Source: Bacilli bacterium
GTDB lineage: Bacteria > Bacillota_I > Bacilli_A > RFN20 > CAG-826
Length of the DNA stretch: 64,000 bases
NCBI GenBank assembly: GCA_035326105.1
Contig: DAOKYO010000001.1
Location: 434,001 to 498,000 of the forward strand
Direction of reading: 5' to 3'
The translations under genes were made by a program, and so were the position numbers. The notes beneath the pieces were generated by a model. That model was not told the DNA's origin and made no database searches. It saw nothing but the letters and a program-made list of their open reading frames with translations. The stretch's first letter is position 1; each line of letters begins with the position of its first letter. Positions 36,315 through 45,100 of the stretch are shown here, one piece after another.

Positions 36315-36371
36315 TTGACAACGTTTACATATTAGTTTTAATATATGGACGTAGGAAAACGTTTACATATT
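36315..36371 (+). promoter_or_regulatory. Promoter flanked by two copies of a LacI/CcpA-type operator
   Basis: TTGACA (36315-36320) with TTTAAT (36337-36342, spacer 16) or TAATAT (36339-36344, spacer 18). The 14-base word AACGTTTACATATT occurs at 36320-36333, overlapping the -35, and again at 36358-36371, just after the expected start. AACGTTTACA fits half of LacI/cre sites with central CG. The lacI gene at 37213-38184 is a candidate for the regulator. Confidence 0.65.
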
Positions 36372-36389
36372 TAACAAAGGAGAAATAAT

Positions 36390-37172
36390 ATGAAGAAAAC
36401 GTTAATTTTTGTAGTGGCAGCTAGCTCGGCATTGTTGCTGGCCGGATGCGGAGGAAATGGTGATAGCTCATCATTAAAAGAATCTTCTGTGACAAGCGAA
36501 GAGCCGGTTACTTCGACTACTTCTGAAGAAACAACATCAGAAGCGCAACTCCAGGAAATTTATGATTACGAGTTTGACAGTCTAGAAGACGTCGATTCCC
36601 TCGCTCTTCCTACGCTTATGGAAGGAACGGGAATTGTTGTAAAAGAAGGTGGCTATGCTTCAACCGTGAAAAACGGCGATCTTGAAGAGGGACCTGCGGA
36701 TAATTGGACCTTTGTTTCCGGTGGCTATGATCACGATGCGGCTAACTTTATTTTAGAAACTAAAGTTAAAGCTGTCAGTGCGGATATGGAAAACAACACT
36801 GCCGTAGCTTCAATTCGTATTTCTTACGATTGGACGCTGGACGCTCAACTCAACATCGGTGTAAAAGAAGGCGGCTGGTCGGGAGTTATGGTATATACTC
36901 CAGACGGAACAAATTTGGGAGCGAGCAACGATCCGGCAAAAGGCGGTTTGGCTCCCAATCTTACTTTGAATCCGGATACCTATTACACTTATAGTATTCA
37001 GGTTATTCGGGCGGATGACTCACATTCAGATGTTACTATTTCAATTGATGGCGAGGCTGTCATCTACTTGCCGGGTCTCAGCAAAATTGATGCCAATGCG
37101 GCACATATAATGGGAGCTGGTCAAGGGTCACACCTGAATTGGGATTATTTTAAACTTTCAAAGGTTATCTAA
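36390..37172 (+). CDS. Lipoprotein with concanavalin-like (DUF1080-type) domain
   Basis: A 260-residue lipoprotein (lipobox L-A-G-C, Cys20) with a Ser/Thr/Glu linker (25-52) and one beta-sandwich domain (about 55-260): Y-D-Y-E-F-D-S-L, then F-I-L-E-T-K-V-K-A-V, T-Y-Y-T-Y-S-I-Q-V-I, V-T-I-S-I-D-G-E and the closing W-D-Y-F-K-L. This layout is that of LamG/DUF1080-like laminin-type domains. No catalytic domain. It has its own promoter with duplicated operators and its own terminator, and AAAGGAGAAA as ribosome site, so it may be a strongly induced single surface protein, probably binding glycans. Confidence 0.75.
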   Translation: MKKTLIFVVAASSALLLAGCGGNGDSSSLKESSVTSEEPVTSTTSEETTSEAQLQEIYDYEFDSLEDVDSLALPTLMEGTGIVVKEGGYASTVKNGDLEEGPADNWTFVSGGYDHDAANFILETKVKAVSADMENNTAVASIRISYDWTLDAQLNIGVKEGGWSGVMVYTPDGTNLGASNDPAKGGLAPNLTLNPDTYYTYSIQVIRADDSHSDVTISIDGEAVIYLPGLSKIDANAAHIMGAGQGSHLNWDYFKLSKVI

Positions 37173-37182
37173 AAGCGAAAAA

Positions 37183-37211
37183 AAGGCTTCCAGGATTTTT
37201 CTGGAAGCCTT
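37183..37211. terminator. Bidirectional terminator between lipoprotein and lacI-like gene
   Basis: A perfect eleven-base stem, AAGGCTTCCAG / CTGGAAGCCTT, with a seven-base loop. It lies between the convergent ends at 37172 and 37213. A run of A on the left gives a T-run on the minus strand. Confidence 0.88.
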
Positions 37212-37212
37212 A

Positions 37213-38184
37213 CTAATCAGTTGACCGGCGAACTATTAACTCAGGCTTAATTTTAATATTTACCGCCTCATCAGAAGATGAATTTCCGTTTTCTAATTTG
37301 GTCATTATATTCTCAACCGTCTGCTCGTATATCTGTTTAATCGGTTGAGCGATGGTGGTGATCCCCAGCAGTTTAAGCCAGTCTAGATTATCGAAAACAA
37401 CCAAAGGCAGATTTATGCCCAGTGAATTCATGGCCTCAATTGCATTTAAACCAAAAGTGTTTGTGCCGGCGATGATGGCATCGGGTTTAAGACGATCAAT
37501 AAGTTCAGTTAATTTAGCTTCAATCGAATTGCCGATTTCAAATCTTTGAATTAAATCTTCATTGACTTGAATAGAGGCTTCTTCTAAAGCCCGTTTATAG
37601 CCTTTAGAACGATTGGGAGTAAACGGGAGTTTTACGGAGACAAGCATAATACGCTTATATGAATGGGCGACTAAATGCTTCGTAGCCAAATAAGCTCCAT
37701 AACCATCATCCACACAGATCGAGTCGATTTCCGGATAGGCGGAACGAAATAATTGCAAAAGCGGAATATCTCGTCTTTGGGTAATATCGACTAAATCTTG
37801 ATTGGTGTTGGAAATCGGAGTGAAAATAATGGCATCCACCTTGCTTGAAAGTAAAAATTGAAAACAATCCCTTTCGGTAAGTGAATTTTCAAAAGAATAG
37901 GAAATAATTACGCGATAGCCAAATTTCTTAAACTCAACAATCAAGTTTTCTAAAACCATGTTGTAAAAGAAATTCTTAATATCAGAAACAATTATTCCGA
38001 TTGTGTTGGATTTACCATTTTTTAAATTTTGGGCATTCGAGTCGACAATATAGCCATGTTCCTTTGCTACTCGATGGATTAAATCGCGCTTCTCTTTGGA
38101 TACGTAACCCGTATTTCTGAGTGCGCGCGAAGCGGTTGCAACGGAGACATTGCATGCCTTGGCAATATCCTTAATATTTATCAT
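37213..38184 (-). CDS. LacI-family transcription regulator, second
   Basis: A 323-residue regulator. The start at 38184 follows AAGGAGG (minus strand); an upstream extension to 38241 lacks a ribosome site. Helix-turn-helix I-K-D-I-A-K-A-C-N-V-S-V-A-T-A-S-R-A-L-R, hinge around Y-I-V-D-S-N-A-Q-N-L, then the effector domain (I-G-I-I-V-S-D-I-K-N-F-F, D-A-I-I-F-T-P) and a C-terminal V-V-F-D-N-L. It is divergent from the GH32-xylulokinase genes and convergent with the lipoprotein at 36390. LacI-type sites at 36320, 36358, 38227 and 41165 are likely targets (inference). Confidence 0.95.
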   Translation of the reverse strand: MINIKDIAKACNVSVATASRALRNTGYVSKEKRDLIHRVAKEHGYIVDSNAQNLKNGKSNTIGIIVSDIKNFFYNMVLENLIVEFKKFGYRVIISYSFENSLTERDCFQFLLSSKVDAIIFTPISNTNQDLVDITQRRDIPLLQLFRSAYPEIDSICVDDGYGAYLATKHLVAHSYKRIMLVSVKLPFTPNRSKGYKRALEEASIQVNEDLIQRFEIGNSIEAKLTELIDRLKPDAIIAGTNTFGLNAIEAMNSLGINLPLVVFDNLDWLKLLGITTIAQPIKQIYEQTVENIMTKLENGNSSSDEAVNIKIKPELIVRRSTD

Positions 38185-38226
38185 TATATGGTCCTCCTTA
38201 ATATTTTCACTCATTTCTTTGCAAAA

Positions 38227-38240
38227 TGCAAACGTATACA
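38227..38240. promoter_or_regulatory. LacI-type operator between lacI-like gene and GH32 gene
   Basis: TGCAAACGTATACA has the central CG and AAACGT/TACA halves seen in the other sites of this region. It lies 18 bases before the GH32 start and 43 bases before the divergent regulator, so it could control both. Confidence 0.55.
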
Positions 38241-38257
38241 CAAAAAGAGGAATTCTT

Positions 38258-39640
38258 ATGCAACATATCTTTTATCGGCCAAAAGATGGCTATCTATGCG
38301 ACGTTATACCCTTTGTTGACGGACAAAAGGTGTTTTTATACTATTTACATGATTATCGCGATATCCAAAAATACGGGGAAGGAACCCCGTGGCGAGTTCT
38401 GACTTCAACGGATTTCCTTCATTTTGAATCTCTTGGAGAGGCGATAGCTCGCGGATCAAACCTTGAGCAAGATTTATTTGTCTTTACGGGTTCGGCGATT
38501 AAAAAAGACGGTCAATATATTATTTTTTACACCGGTCATAATCCGCATTTTTTAGGGCAAAAACCGGTTCAGGTTATTCTTAAAGCCACGAGTAAAGATG
38601 GGATTCATTATCAAAAAGATTCAAACTTTTCTTTTTCTCATCTGGAAGCCTACTCACCCGATGATTGGCGGGATCCATTTGTGTTTTACGATGAAAAAAA
38701 TAATATATATAAAATGCTCATTGCGGGAAGAAAAAAAGATGCGATTCGAAGAGGGGGACTCACTTTGTGTTTTGTCTCCGACGATTTAAATGCCTGGAAA
38801 CTCGATTCAGAGTATTACGCGCCTGATTTATATTTTACCCATGAATGCCCGGATACTTTTATTGAGAACCGGAGGCAATTCTTAATATTTTCGGAATTCA
38901 GCAAGGATCGAGTCAGTCGGTATGTCTACTCTGATGATGATGGAAAAAATTGGCAAGCAGGAAAAACGGAAGTACTGGATGGAAGAGCATATTACGCGGC
39001 CAAGACGTTAAAATATGACGGTAAACGGTATTCATTTGGCTGGGTTCCCACCAAAAACAAAGACGACGACAATGCCGATTGGCAGTGGGGAGGGACACTT
39101 GTCGTTCATGAATTATTTGTCGAAGAGGGGGAACTTTTTGAACGGCCGATTCCGGCGCTTAGAAAATTAATAGACGAGGTTGAACCGATTATATACGGTG
39201 ATTATAAAGTAAGTTCAGGATCGGGAATGAAACTTTTTACTCCAAAGAATCATAACCTAGGTTGTTTTTCCTTTGACTTTAAATTTTTGAAAGAGGGAGG
39301 CAGTGTTGCCCCGATCCTATGCTTCAGTGATAAGAAGGACGAAGGATATGAGTTTGAAATATCCAGTACCGGAATCCGATTTAATCTTTATCCCAATCCC
39401 GAATGGCATTTTGCAAATTTTGTTGGGGTCGAGAGGCGAGTAATTGTATCCCCCAACATCCAGCATCACCTAGATGTTTTTATAGACAACGATATTTTTG
39501 TCCTTTATTTAGATAATCACATAGCGTTATCAACCCGCATCTATAGCAGAGAAGGAAATAACTTGGGAGTTAAAATTGAAAATGGAAACGTTATAGTCAA
39601 TAACATCGAATACCGAAATTTTGAGGGTGAATCTTTATGA
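38258..39640 (+). CDS. Cytoplasmic GH32-family enzyme
   Basis: A 460-residue protein without signal peptide. F-Y-R-P-K-D-G-Y-L-C-D-V-I-P-F holds the likely nucleophile Asp15; Asp139 lies in W-R-D-P-F-V-F (the RDP motif) and Glu196 in H-E-C-P-D-T-F (the EC acid/base motif). F-L-Y-Y-L-H-D-Y-R-D and G-E-G-T-P-W match the GH32 group with a D-V-I-P-F start rather than the W-M-N-D-P-N-G of invertases. The C-terminal part is the usual beta-sandwich. GH32 enzymes cut fructosyl bonds, but the activity of this branch is less studied. GAGGAA precedes the ATG at 38258. It overlaps xylB by four bases. Confidence 0.88.
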   Translation: MQHIFYRPKDGYLCDVIPFVDGQKVFLYYLHDYRDIQKYGEGTPWRVLTSTDFLHFESLGEAIARGSNLEQDLFVFTGSAIKKDGQYIIFYTGHNPHFLGQKPVQVILKATSKDGIHYQKDSNFSFSHLEAYSPDDWRDPFVFYDEKNNIYKMLIAGRKKDAIRRGGLTLCFVSDDLNAWKLDSEYYAPDLYFTHECPDTFIENRRQFLIFSEFSKDRVSRYVYSDDDGKNWQAGKTEVLDGRAYYAAKTLKYDGKRYSFGWVPTKNKDDDNADWQWGGTLVVHELFVEEGELFERPIPALRKLIDEVEPIIYGDYKVSSGSGMKLFTPKNHNLGCFSFDFKFLKEGGSVAPILCFSDKKDEGYEFEISSTGIRFNLYPNPEWHFANFVGVERRVIVSPNIQHHLDVFIDNDIFVLYLDNHIALSTRIYSREGNNLGVKIENGNVIVNNIEYRNFEGESL

Positions 39641-41130
39641 AAGCGGTGGTTGGAATTGATCTAGGAACATCAGGAGTCAAAGGAACAATCTTTGACTCGC
39701 AGGGGCAAGCTTTAGTTAGTGATAGTGAAGATTACGCTTTAACTCAGGTAAAAACCAATTGGGCCGAAGAAGATCCTCGCGAATGGGAAAAAGCGACACT
39801 GAATATGCTGCGGCGCCTTTTAAATTTATTTTCAGAGCCAAAGAAAGATATTATTGCCATCGGATTAACCGGTCAAATGCACGGCTTAGTTTTGCTAGAT
39901 AAGAAAGATCAGGTTTTGCGTCCGGCTTTACTTTGGTGTGATTTGAGAAGTGAAGGCATAAGTGAGGAATTAATTACAAAATATGGAAAAGATTTTTTTC
40001 TAAAACGCACGGGCAATTTGCCGATTGCCGGTTTGACTTTGGCAAAACTGTTATGGATAAAAAAATACGAGCCGGATATTTTCTCGGCGATTGATAAAGT
40101 AATGCTGCCCAAAGACTATATACGATACATGCTTACCGGTAAACATCAAAGTGAATTAAGCGACTTATCCGGAACGCAGTTTATTAATTTCATAACCAAA
40201 GATTATGATGAGGATATTTTGAATATTATCGGTTTGCCGCGACATGTCTATCCAACAATTATCGCCAGTTATGATAATGGAGGGACCATAAAGAACAGCA
40301 TTGCAAAAGAATTGGGTCTCAACGCAGAAGTGATAGTTGCCGGAGGAGCATCCGATCAGGCTGCAAACGCTTTGGGTGTCGGGGTAATCAAGAACAAAGA
40401 AGCATCCATTTCGATGGGAAGCAGCGGTGTATTTTTAGCAATAAGCGATAAGTTTTCATTCAATAGCAGTGGAAAGAGTCAAACTTTCATTCATGCGGAC
40501 GGACACAATTTTTTAACAATCGGCGTAACGCAGGCATGCACGACCTCTTTAAACTGGTTTATTAGTACTTTTTATTCTGAAATCGAGGATAAAAAGACGG
40601 CAATCAACAGAGTAAATAGCGATGCAAATGGCAGCCCAACCGGCAGTAATGGAGTAATTTTTCTTCCTTACTTGATGGGCGAAAGAACACCGCACCTCGA
40701 TGCTAATGCCAAAGGGATTTTCTTCGGCTTAAATACCAATGTGCATCGAAGTGATATGGCGCGAGCGGTAATGGAAGGGGTGGCCTATTCAATTAAGGAC
40801 TGTGCATTGGTTGTTTTAAAAAATCAATCGATCAAACAAATTGGAATCGGCGGGGGTGGAGCCAAAAGCCCCCTATGGCGGCAAATTGTCGCGGATACTT
40901 TAGGCTTAAAATTGGATTTATCATCGGTAAGTGAAACCGGTTGCTTAGGGGCAGCAATCTTAGCTATGATCGCCGCCGACATTTATCCCAACATGGATAA
41001 AGCGGTCGAAACTATTTTTTCCAAGTCAAAGACTTCGGTGATACCCAACAAAGAAAATAATCTGATATATCAGGAAAATTTTTTGGTTTATCAAGGAATC
41101 TATAAGCAACTTAAAACGCTTTTTAGATAA
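39637..41130 (+). CDS. xylB: Xylulokinase (FGGY family)
   Basis: A 497-residue FGGY sugar kinase. Phosphate motif G-I-D-L-G-T-S-G-V-K (6-15), then L-T-G-Q-M-H-G-L (77-84) and W-C-D-L-R-S (100-105), which mark D-xylulokinases, and the catalytic Asp240 in G-A-S-D-Q. The second phosphate motif is G-I-G-G-G-G-A-K-S near 420. Xylulokinase turns D-xylulose into xylulose 5-phosphate for the pentose phosphate or phosphoketolase route. No xylose isomerase gene lies in the window. It overlaps the GH32 gene (ATGA), so the two are translated together. A close FGGY relative with another ketose substrate remains possible. Confidence 0.9.
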   Translation: MKAVVGIDLGTSGVKGTIFDSQGQALVSDSEDYALTQVKTNWAEEDPREWEKATLNMLRRLLNLFSEPKKDIIAIGLTGQMHGLVLLDKKDQVLRPALLWCDLRSEGISEELITKYGKDFFLKRTGNLPIAGLTLAKLLWIKKYEPDIFSAIDKVMLPKDYIRYMLTGKHQSELSDLSGTQFINFITKDYDEDILNIIGLPRHVYPTIIASYDNGGTIKNSIAKELGLNAEVIVAGGASDQAANALGVGVIKNKEASISMGSSGVFLAISDKFSFNSSGKSQTFIHADGHNFLTIGVTQACTTSLNWFISTFYSEIEDKKTAINRVNSDANGSPTGSNGVIFLPYLMGERTPHLDANAKGIFFGLNTNVHRSDMARAVMEGVAYSIKDCALVVLKNQSIKQIGIGGGGAKSPLWRQIVADTLGLKLDLSSVSETGCLGAAILAMIAADIYPNMDKAVETIFSKSKTSVIPNKENNLIYQENFLVYQGIYKQLKTLFR

Positions 41131-41156
41131 ATATTTATTTAAGAAAGGACTTATGA

Positions 41157-41184
41157 TATACTCAATGTGTAAACGATTACACAT
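41157..41184 (+). promoter_or_regulatory. Promoter with LacI-type operator before opp-type operon
   Basis: TATACT (41157-41162) is a good -10; the -35 (TTTATT) is weak. The 20-base palindrome ATGTGTAAACGATTACACAT (41165-41184) has perfect eight-base arms and a central CG, and covers the transcription start. A LacI-family repressor, such as the one at 37213, is expected to bind. Confidence 0.7.
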
Positions 41185-41204
41185 CAAAAAATGGAGAACG
41201 TAAT

Positions 41205-43136
41205 ATGAAAAACAAATTACTGAAAATTCTATTATTATCGACAGCTTTATTAGTCAGCGGTTGTAATCAAGGAAGCGAAAATACCGAAGCTTTAACTTTC
41301 AATATTTTATCCAACTGGGATAAAGTCGGAATGAAAAACCATCTTAATAGTGGCTCTAATGTGGGACCAATTAACTGGTTTTCAGTTGAGTCGCTTGTTC
41401 AATACGTGCGCTCAACCGATGAAATTTTTTATATTCTCGCAAAGAGTGTGACACATAATAGCAACCATACTTCCACCATTCGTCTTCGGGAAGACGCAAA
41501 ATGGCAGACCGGAGAGGATTTCGTATCGGATGACGTTATTGGTTATTATTATTTGAATCAAGGGGAAGTAACAAATTATATTCAATCATTTACAAAGATA
41601 AGTGATAAAGAATTCATAATTAATTGGAAGGAAGCTATGGAACCTAATGACCGCGTTAAGACGCTTCTTTTGGCGGTAGATCGTTCCGGTAGTGTCCAAT
41701 ACAGCATTTTTCATCAATTTGTGGATAAAGCCAAAGAGGTACTCGACAATTCTCCTTCGGCTCCAGAAGGATATACGGGCTGGGCTCCTTTTGGTCATTT
41801 GGCATCACAAAATGACCAAACGGTATATCTACAAAACTATACGGAGTTTAAGGCATTTAATCCTTCAACCTTTGTCGCTACCGGTCCTTATATGCCCTAT
41901 AAGCAAAGCGAGACGGAAATGATTCTTATTCGCAATGAAAACTATTGGGCGCGGGAGAATTTGAAGTTCAAATATATTAAAGCGACCAACTCGCTTTCGG
42001 ATTTAAATCAGATCTATTCCATGCTCCAAAGCGGAAAAATAGATTATCAGGATGGCTTAGCGCCAGAAAACACATTAAATGCAATTATTAATAATAATCC
42101 GAATATGGCCCACTACAAGATGTTTGATCCAGGGGCGATAGGGATAGTTTTTAATCTTAATGCTAAAAAGAAAACTGGTCCTAACGGAGAAAAAGAAGCT
42201 CTTTGGACGGATAAAGTGCGGGAAGCATTCGAGTATATTTTTGACCGTGATAAAATTAAAGACTCAGGGAATCCTTATGCGGTCACCTCCTATTATTCGA
42301 TGATGTCTATGGCCCCAAGCGAAGCTAAAGTTTACATGAGCGATGAAAATTTTAATCGCTTACCAAGTTATAATCATGACGAGAGTAAAGCCACGCAGTT
42401 ATTACAGGAAGATGGGTGGAATAAAGAGGGGGAGTCGTGGTACAAAAACGGCGTAAAAATGAGTTTGACCCTTCATTATGATGGCTCTCACCCCGGACAA
42501 AGCGGAGCTGCTATTGCCGCCCAAGCGGCTTTAAATGCCTTTGGTATTGATTGTACTCTTAAGAAGGCGAGTGACTTTAATTCGTGGTTAGGGAGTGCAT
42601 CATCGGCGGCTTTTGCTCAGGATATGTCAATGTGCTGGACGGATTTAAATATGTCTTTCTCCTATCCAACCGGTTCGTTTATATATTTCTATAAAGATAT
42701 CACCGCCAAAGTATTACAATTAGAAAAGTATACGGCCGACGATGCGCCTGATTCATCTTACATCGGCAAGTATAAACTTCAGTTGGAAAAGTCTGATGGC
42801 AGCGGTTATTTCTATCCCAGTGATGTTTTGGATGGAATGTATTGCCTCAGTGATGAGGAATTGACATCGACCGTCGATGACCTAGTTTTAGGATTAGCCA
42901 AAAAGAATTATGGCGTTCAAATGTATCAAAATGTAACCGGCTCGTTTTTTAACAAGGCCAAAGTCGGCGGATTACCCAACAGTGATCTTTGGGATACAAA
43001 TAGGAATATGACTTACGTTCCCAACAAGAGTGATAATTATGATGATTTTATGGCATACGGAAAACTAAATTTCTATTATGCTTACGCTTCAAGTTTTATC
43101 AGCGGAATGCTCTACCCAACGATAAGTGAGAAATAA
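41205..43136 (+). CDS. Opp-type substrate-binding lipoprotein
   Basis: A 643-residue family 5 solute-binding protein with lipobox V-S-G-C (Cys20). T-F-N-I-L-S-N-W near the start, I-R-L-R-E-D-A-K-W-Q-T-G-E (family signature), N-E-N-Y-W-A-R-E-N and a V-R-E-A-F-E-Y-I-F-D-R segment are typical. Family 5 proteins bind peptides but many in glycan loci bind oligosaccharides; here the GH32 enzymes on both sides favour a sugar. It is the first gene of a five-gene transporter operon. Confidence 0.92.
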   Translation: MKNKLLKILLLSTALLVSGCNQGSENTEALTFNILSNWDKVGMKNHLNSGSNVGPINWFSVESLVQYVRSTDEIFYILAKSVTHNSNHTSTIRLREDAKWQTGEDFVSDDVIGYYYLNQGEVTNYIQSFTKISDKEFIINWKEAMEPNDRVKTLLLAVDRSGSVQYSIFHQFVDKAKEVLDNSPSAPEGYTGWAPFGHLASQNDQTVYLQNYTEFKAFNPSTFVATGPYMPYKQSETEMILIRNENYWARENLKFKYIKATNSLSDLNQIYSMLQSGKIDYQDGLAPENTLNAIINNNPNMAHYKMFDPGAIGIVFNLNAKKKTGPNGEKEALWTDKVREAFEYIFDRDKIKDSGNPYAVTSYYSMMSMAPSEAKVYMSDENFNRLPSYNHDESKATQLLQEDGWNKEGESWYKNGVKMSLTLHYDGSHPGQSGAAIAAQAALNAFGIDCTLKKASDFNSWLGSASSAAFAQDMSMCWTDLNMSFSYPTGSFIYFYKDITAKVLQLEKYTADDAPDSSYIGKYKLQLEKSDGSGYFYPSDVLDGMYCLSDEELTSTVDDLVLGLAKKNYGVQMYQNVTGSFFNKAKVGGLPNSDLWDTNRNMTYVPNKSDNYDDFMAYGKLNFYYAYASSFISGMLYPTISEK

Positions 43137-43137
43137 A

Positions 43138-44187
43138 ATGATTAAAAAGGTCTTTCACTCAATAATGGCTGGAATCAAATGGTTTTTCTTTCGCTATCGT
43201 TTCTTATGGCAGCGAATTGGAATCGCTATTTTGACTTTATTTCTTACGACGATTTTAACTTTTATATTAGTAAGATCCATGCCCGGAAGTTTAATCGATT
43301 CCTATGCCCTTGAATTAGCGGCCCAAAGAAACATTACTTTGGAAGAGGCCCGGCGCCTGGCTATCCAAATTTTGAATTGGAATCCGGATGAGAGCATGTT
43401 TCATCAGTTTTTCCGATATATCGGAGGATTATTGCAGGGCAATCTCGGCAGTTCGATGTATATTGACGGCTTAACCGCGAATGATGTTATTAAAAAGACT
43501 CTCCCATGGACATTATTTGTTGCTACGATTGCCTTGGCGATTTCCTTTTTTATCGGAACGGCAATGGGAACGCGCTTGGCTTGGAAACGCAAGGGAGCAG
43601 AAGAGGTTATTTCTTCCTCCTTTATTGTCATAACCTCTTCGATTCCCGACTACCTAATCGGCCTGATTCTTCTATACTTTTTAGCCTATCAGAATAAAAT
43701 ATTTCCCAGTAACGGAGCCTATGATTTAATGGTAGCCAGTCCGGGATTTAATATCCAATTTATCATTAGTTGTTGCTATTATGCTTTTTTGCCAATTCTA
43801 GCTTATTCGCTGGCCCAAATTGGAGGCTGGGCCTTATCGGCTAAAGGTAGCGCGGTCGGAGTTTTGGGCGAAGATTATATCAACGCGGCTAGAGCCAGAG
43901 GACTGCCTAACAAGATTATTATTCGCCGATATTTGAAGCGGAACGCCTTATTGCCGTTGGTTACATCGTTAGCCATTACTTTTGCCTTTCTATTTGGCGG
44001 CTCGCCCGTAATGGAATCAATTTTCAACTATCCAGGCATCGGACAACAATTTTCCATATGCATCGGCCGGAGAGACTATTTTATGGTGCAGGGAATACTT
44101 TTCTTTATCAGCGTGGTAGTAATTTTTGTCAATTTAGTAGCCGATTCAATTTATTCATTAATTGATCCGCGGATAAGGAAGGGATAA
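43138..44187 (+). CDS. Opp-type permease, OppB/DppB family
   Basis: A 349-residue permease with six hydrophobic segments. The N-terminal helix I-A-I-L-T-L-F-L-T-T-I-L-T-F-I-L-V and the loop R-S-M-P-G-S are typical for OppB. The ATPase-contact loop is N-A-A-R-A-R-G-L-P, and S-P-V-M-E-S-I-F-N-Y-P-G-I-G is the C-terminal signature. The ATG at 43138 follows AGTGAG; an in-frame GTG at 43126 is less likely. It starts one base after the binding-protein stop. Confidence 0.93.
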   Translation: MIKKVFHSIMAGIKWFFFRYRFLWQRIGIAILTLFLTTILTFILVRSMPGSLIDSYALELAAQRNITLEEARRLAIQILNWNPDESMFHQFFRYIGGLLQGNLGSSMYIDGLTANDVIKKTLPWTLFVATIALAISFFIGTAMGTRLAWKRKGAEEVISSSFIVITSSIPDYLIGLILLYFLAYQNKIFPSNGAYDLMVASPGFNIQFIISCCYYAFLPILAYSLAQIGGWALSAKGSAVGVLGEDYINAARARGLPNKIIIRRYLKRNALLPLVTSLAITFAFLFGGSPVMESIFNYPGIGQQFSICIGRRDYFMVQGILFFISVVVIFVNLVADSIYSLIDPRIRKG

Positions 44188-44189
44188 GT

Positions 44190-45098
44190 ATGAAACGTGC
44201 AACTGAAAATTTTCAAAGGGCGCTAAGCAAAGTAAAATCAATTTTAAAAAGATTTTTAGTAAAATTTAAACAGACGTTTTTTTCCAATGGAAAGTCAAGT
44301 GTTGGAATGGTCATCTTGCTTGCGTTTATCCTAATTGGTATTTTCGGTCCTTTAATTTGGCCATATGATCCGGAAGTTGTTTATGAAAACCATTTGGCCG
44401 CTCCTTCCTGGGAGCATTTATTGGGGACGGACAACATTGGCCGAGATGTTTTTCGACAACTGGTTGCCGGTACAAACGATGTTTTAGCAATCGCTTTTTA
44501 TACCGCGATTATTTCAATTTCGGTGGGCGTGATATTTGGTCTTATATCGGGATTTGCCGGAGGAATCGCCGATCGAATCATCCAGATGATTACCAATGTT
44601 TTTCTTACGATTCCATCATTACCGATTTTTCTGATTTTGGCCTCGCTTTTTACCATTCGAAGTTCACTTGGACTGGCCCTCATTCTTTCGCTTTTTTCTT
44701 GGGCAGGCCTATGTCGATCAATTCGAGCGCAGGTCATGACGTTAAAGGAGCGGGATTTTATTCAAATATGTCAAGTGATGAACTTATCGAAGGCGCACAT
44801 AATCTTTAAGGAGATTATGCCTAACGTGGCCTCATATATTCTGGTTAATTTTATTTTAGCCATGAAAAACGCCATTACGGGAAGTGTGGGCATAATGATT
44901 TTGGGCCTAGCGGCTTTTGAGCCGACAAACTGGGGAGCAATCCTCGTCACGGCCAAGGACTATGGAGCATTAATTGTTCCCGAGGCCCGAATCTGGCTTT
45001 TTTCTCCAATCGTCTGTATTGCCCTTTTTCAATTAAGCGCCATTCTCTTATCTAATGGGCTTGATGAAACATTTAATCCCCGTCTGAGGAGAAATTAA
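44190..45098 (+). CDS. Opp-type permease, OppC/DppC family
   Basis: A 302-residue permease with six hydrophobic segments. S-S-V-G-M-V-I-L-L-A-F-I-L-I-G-I-F-G-P marks the first helix and H-L-L-G-T-D-N-I-G-R-D-V-F is the OppC signature. Q-V-M-N-L-S-K-A-H-I is the ATPase-contact loop. It starts two bases after oppB-type stop and ends two bases before the first ATPase. Confidence 0.93.
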   Translation: MKRATENFQRALSKVKSILKRFLVKFKQTFFSNGKSSVGMVILLAFILIGIFGPLIWPYDPEVVYENHLAAPSWEHLLGTDNIGRDVFRQLVAGTNDVLAIAFYTAIISISVGVIFGLISGFAGGIADRIIQMITNVFLTIPSLPIFLILASLFTIRSSLGLALILSLFSWAGLCRSIRAQVMTLKERDFIQICQVMNLSKAHIIFKEIMPNVASYILVNFILAMKNAITGSVGIMILGLAAFEPTNWGAILVTAKDYGALIVPEARIWLFSPIVCIALFQLSAILLSNGLDETFNPRLRRN

Positions 45099-45100
45099 TT

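Noticed and set aside
38258..39640. GH43 assignment for the cytoplasmic enzyme
   Set aside because: GH43 and GH32 share the five-bladed fold, but the R-D-P and E-C motifs and the D-V-I-P-F start point to GH32.
39637..41130. Fructokinase or gluconokinase identity for the FGGY kinase
   Set aside because: The G-Q-M-H-G and W-C-D-L-R-S motifs are those of xylulokinase, so xylB is the better name, although a related ketose cannot be excluded.
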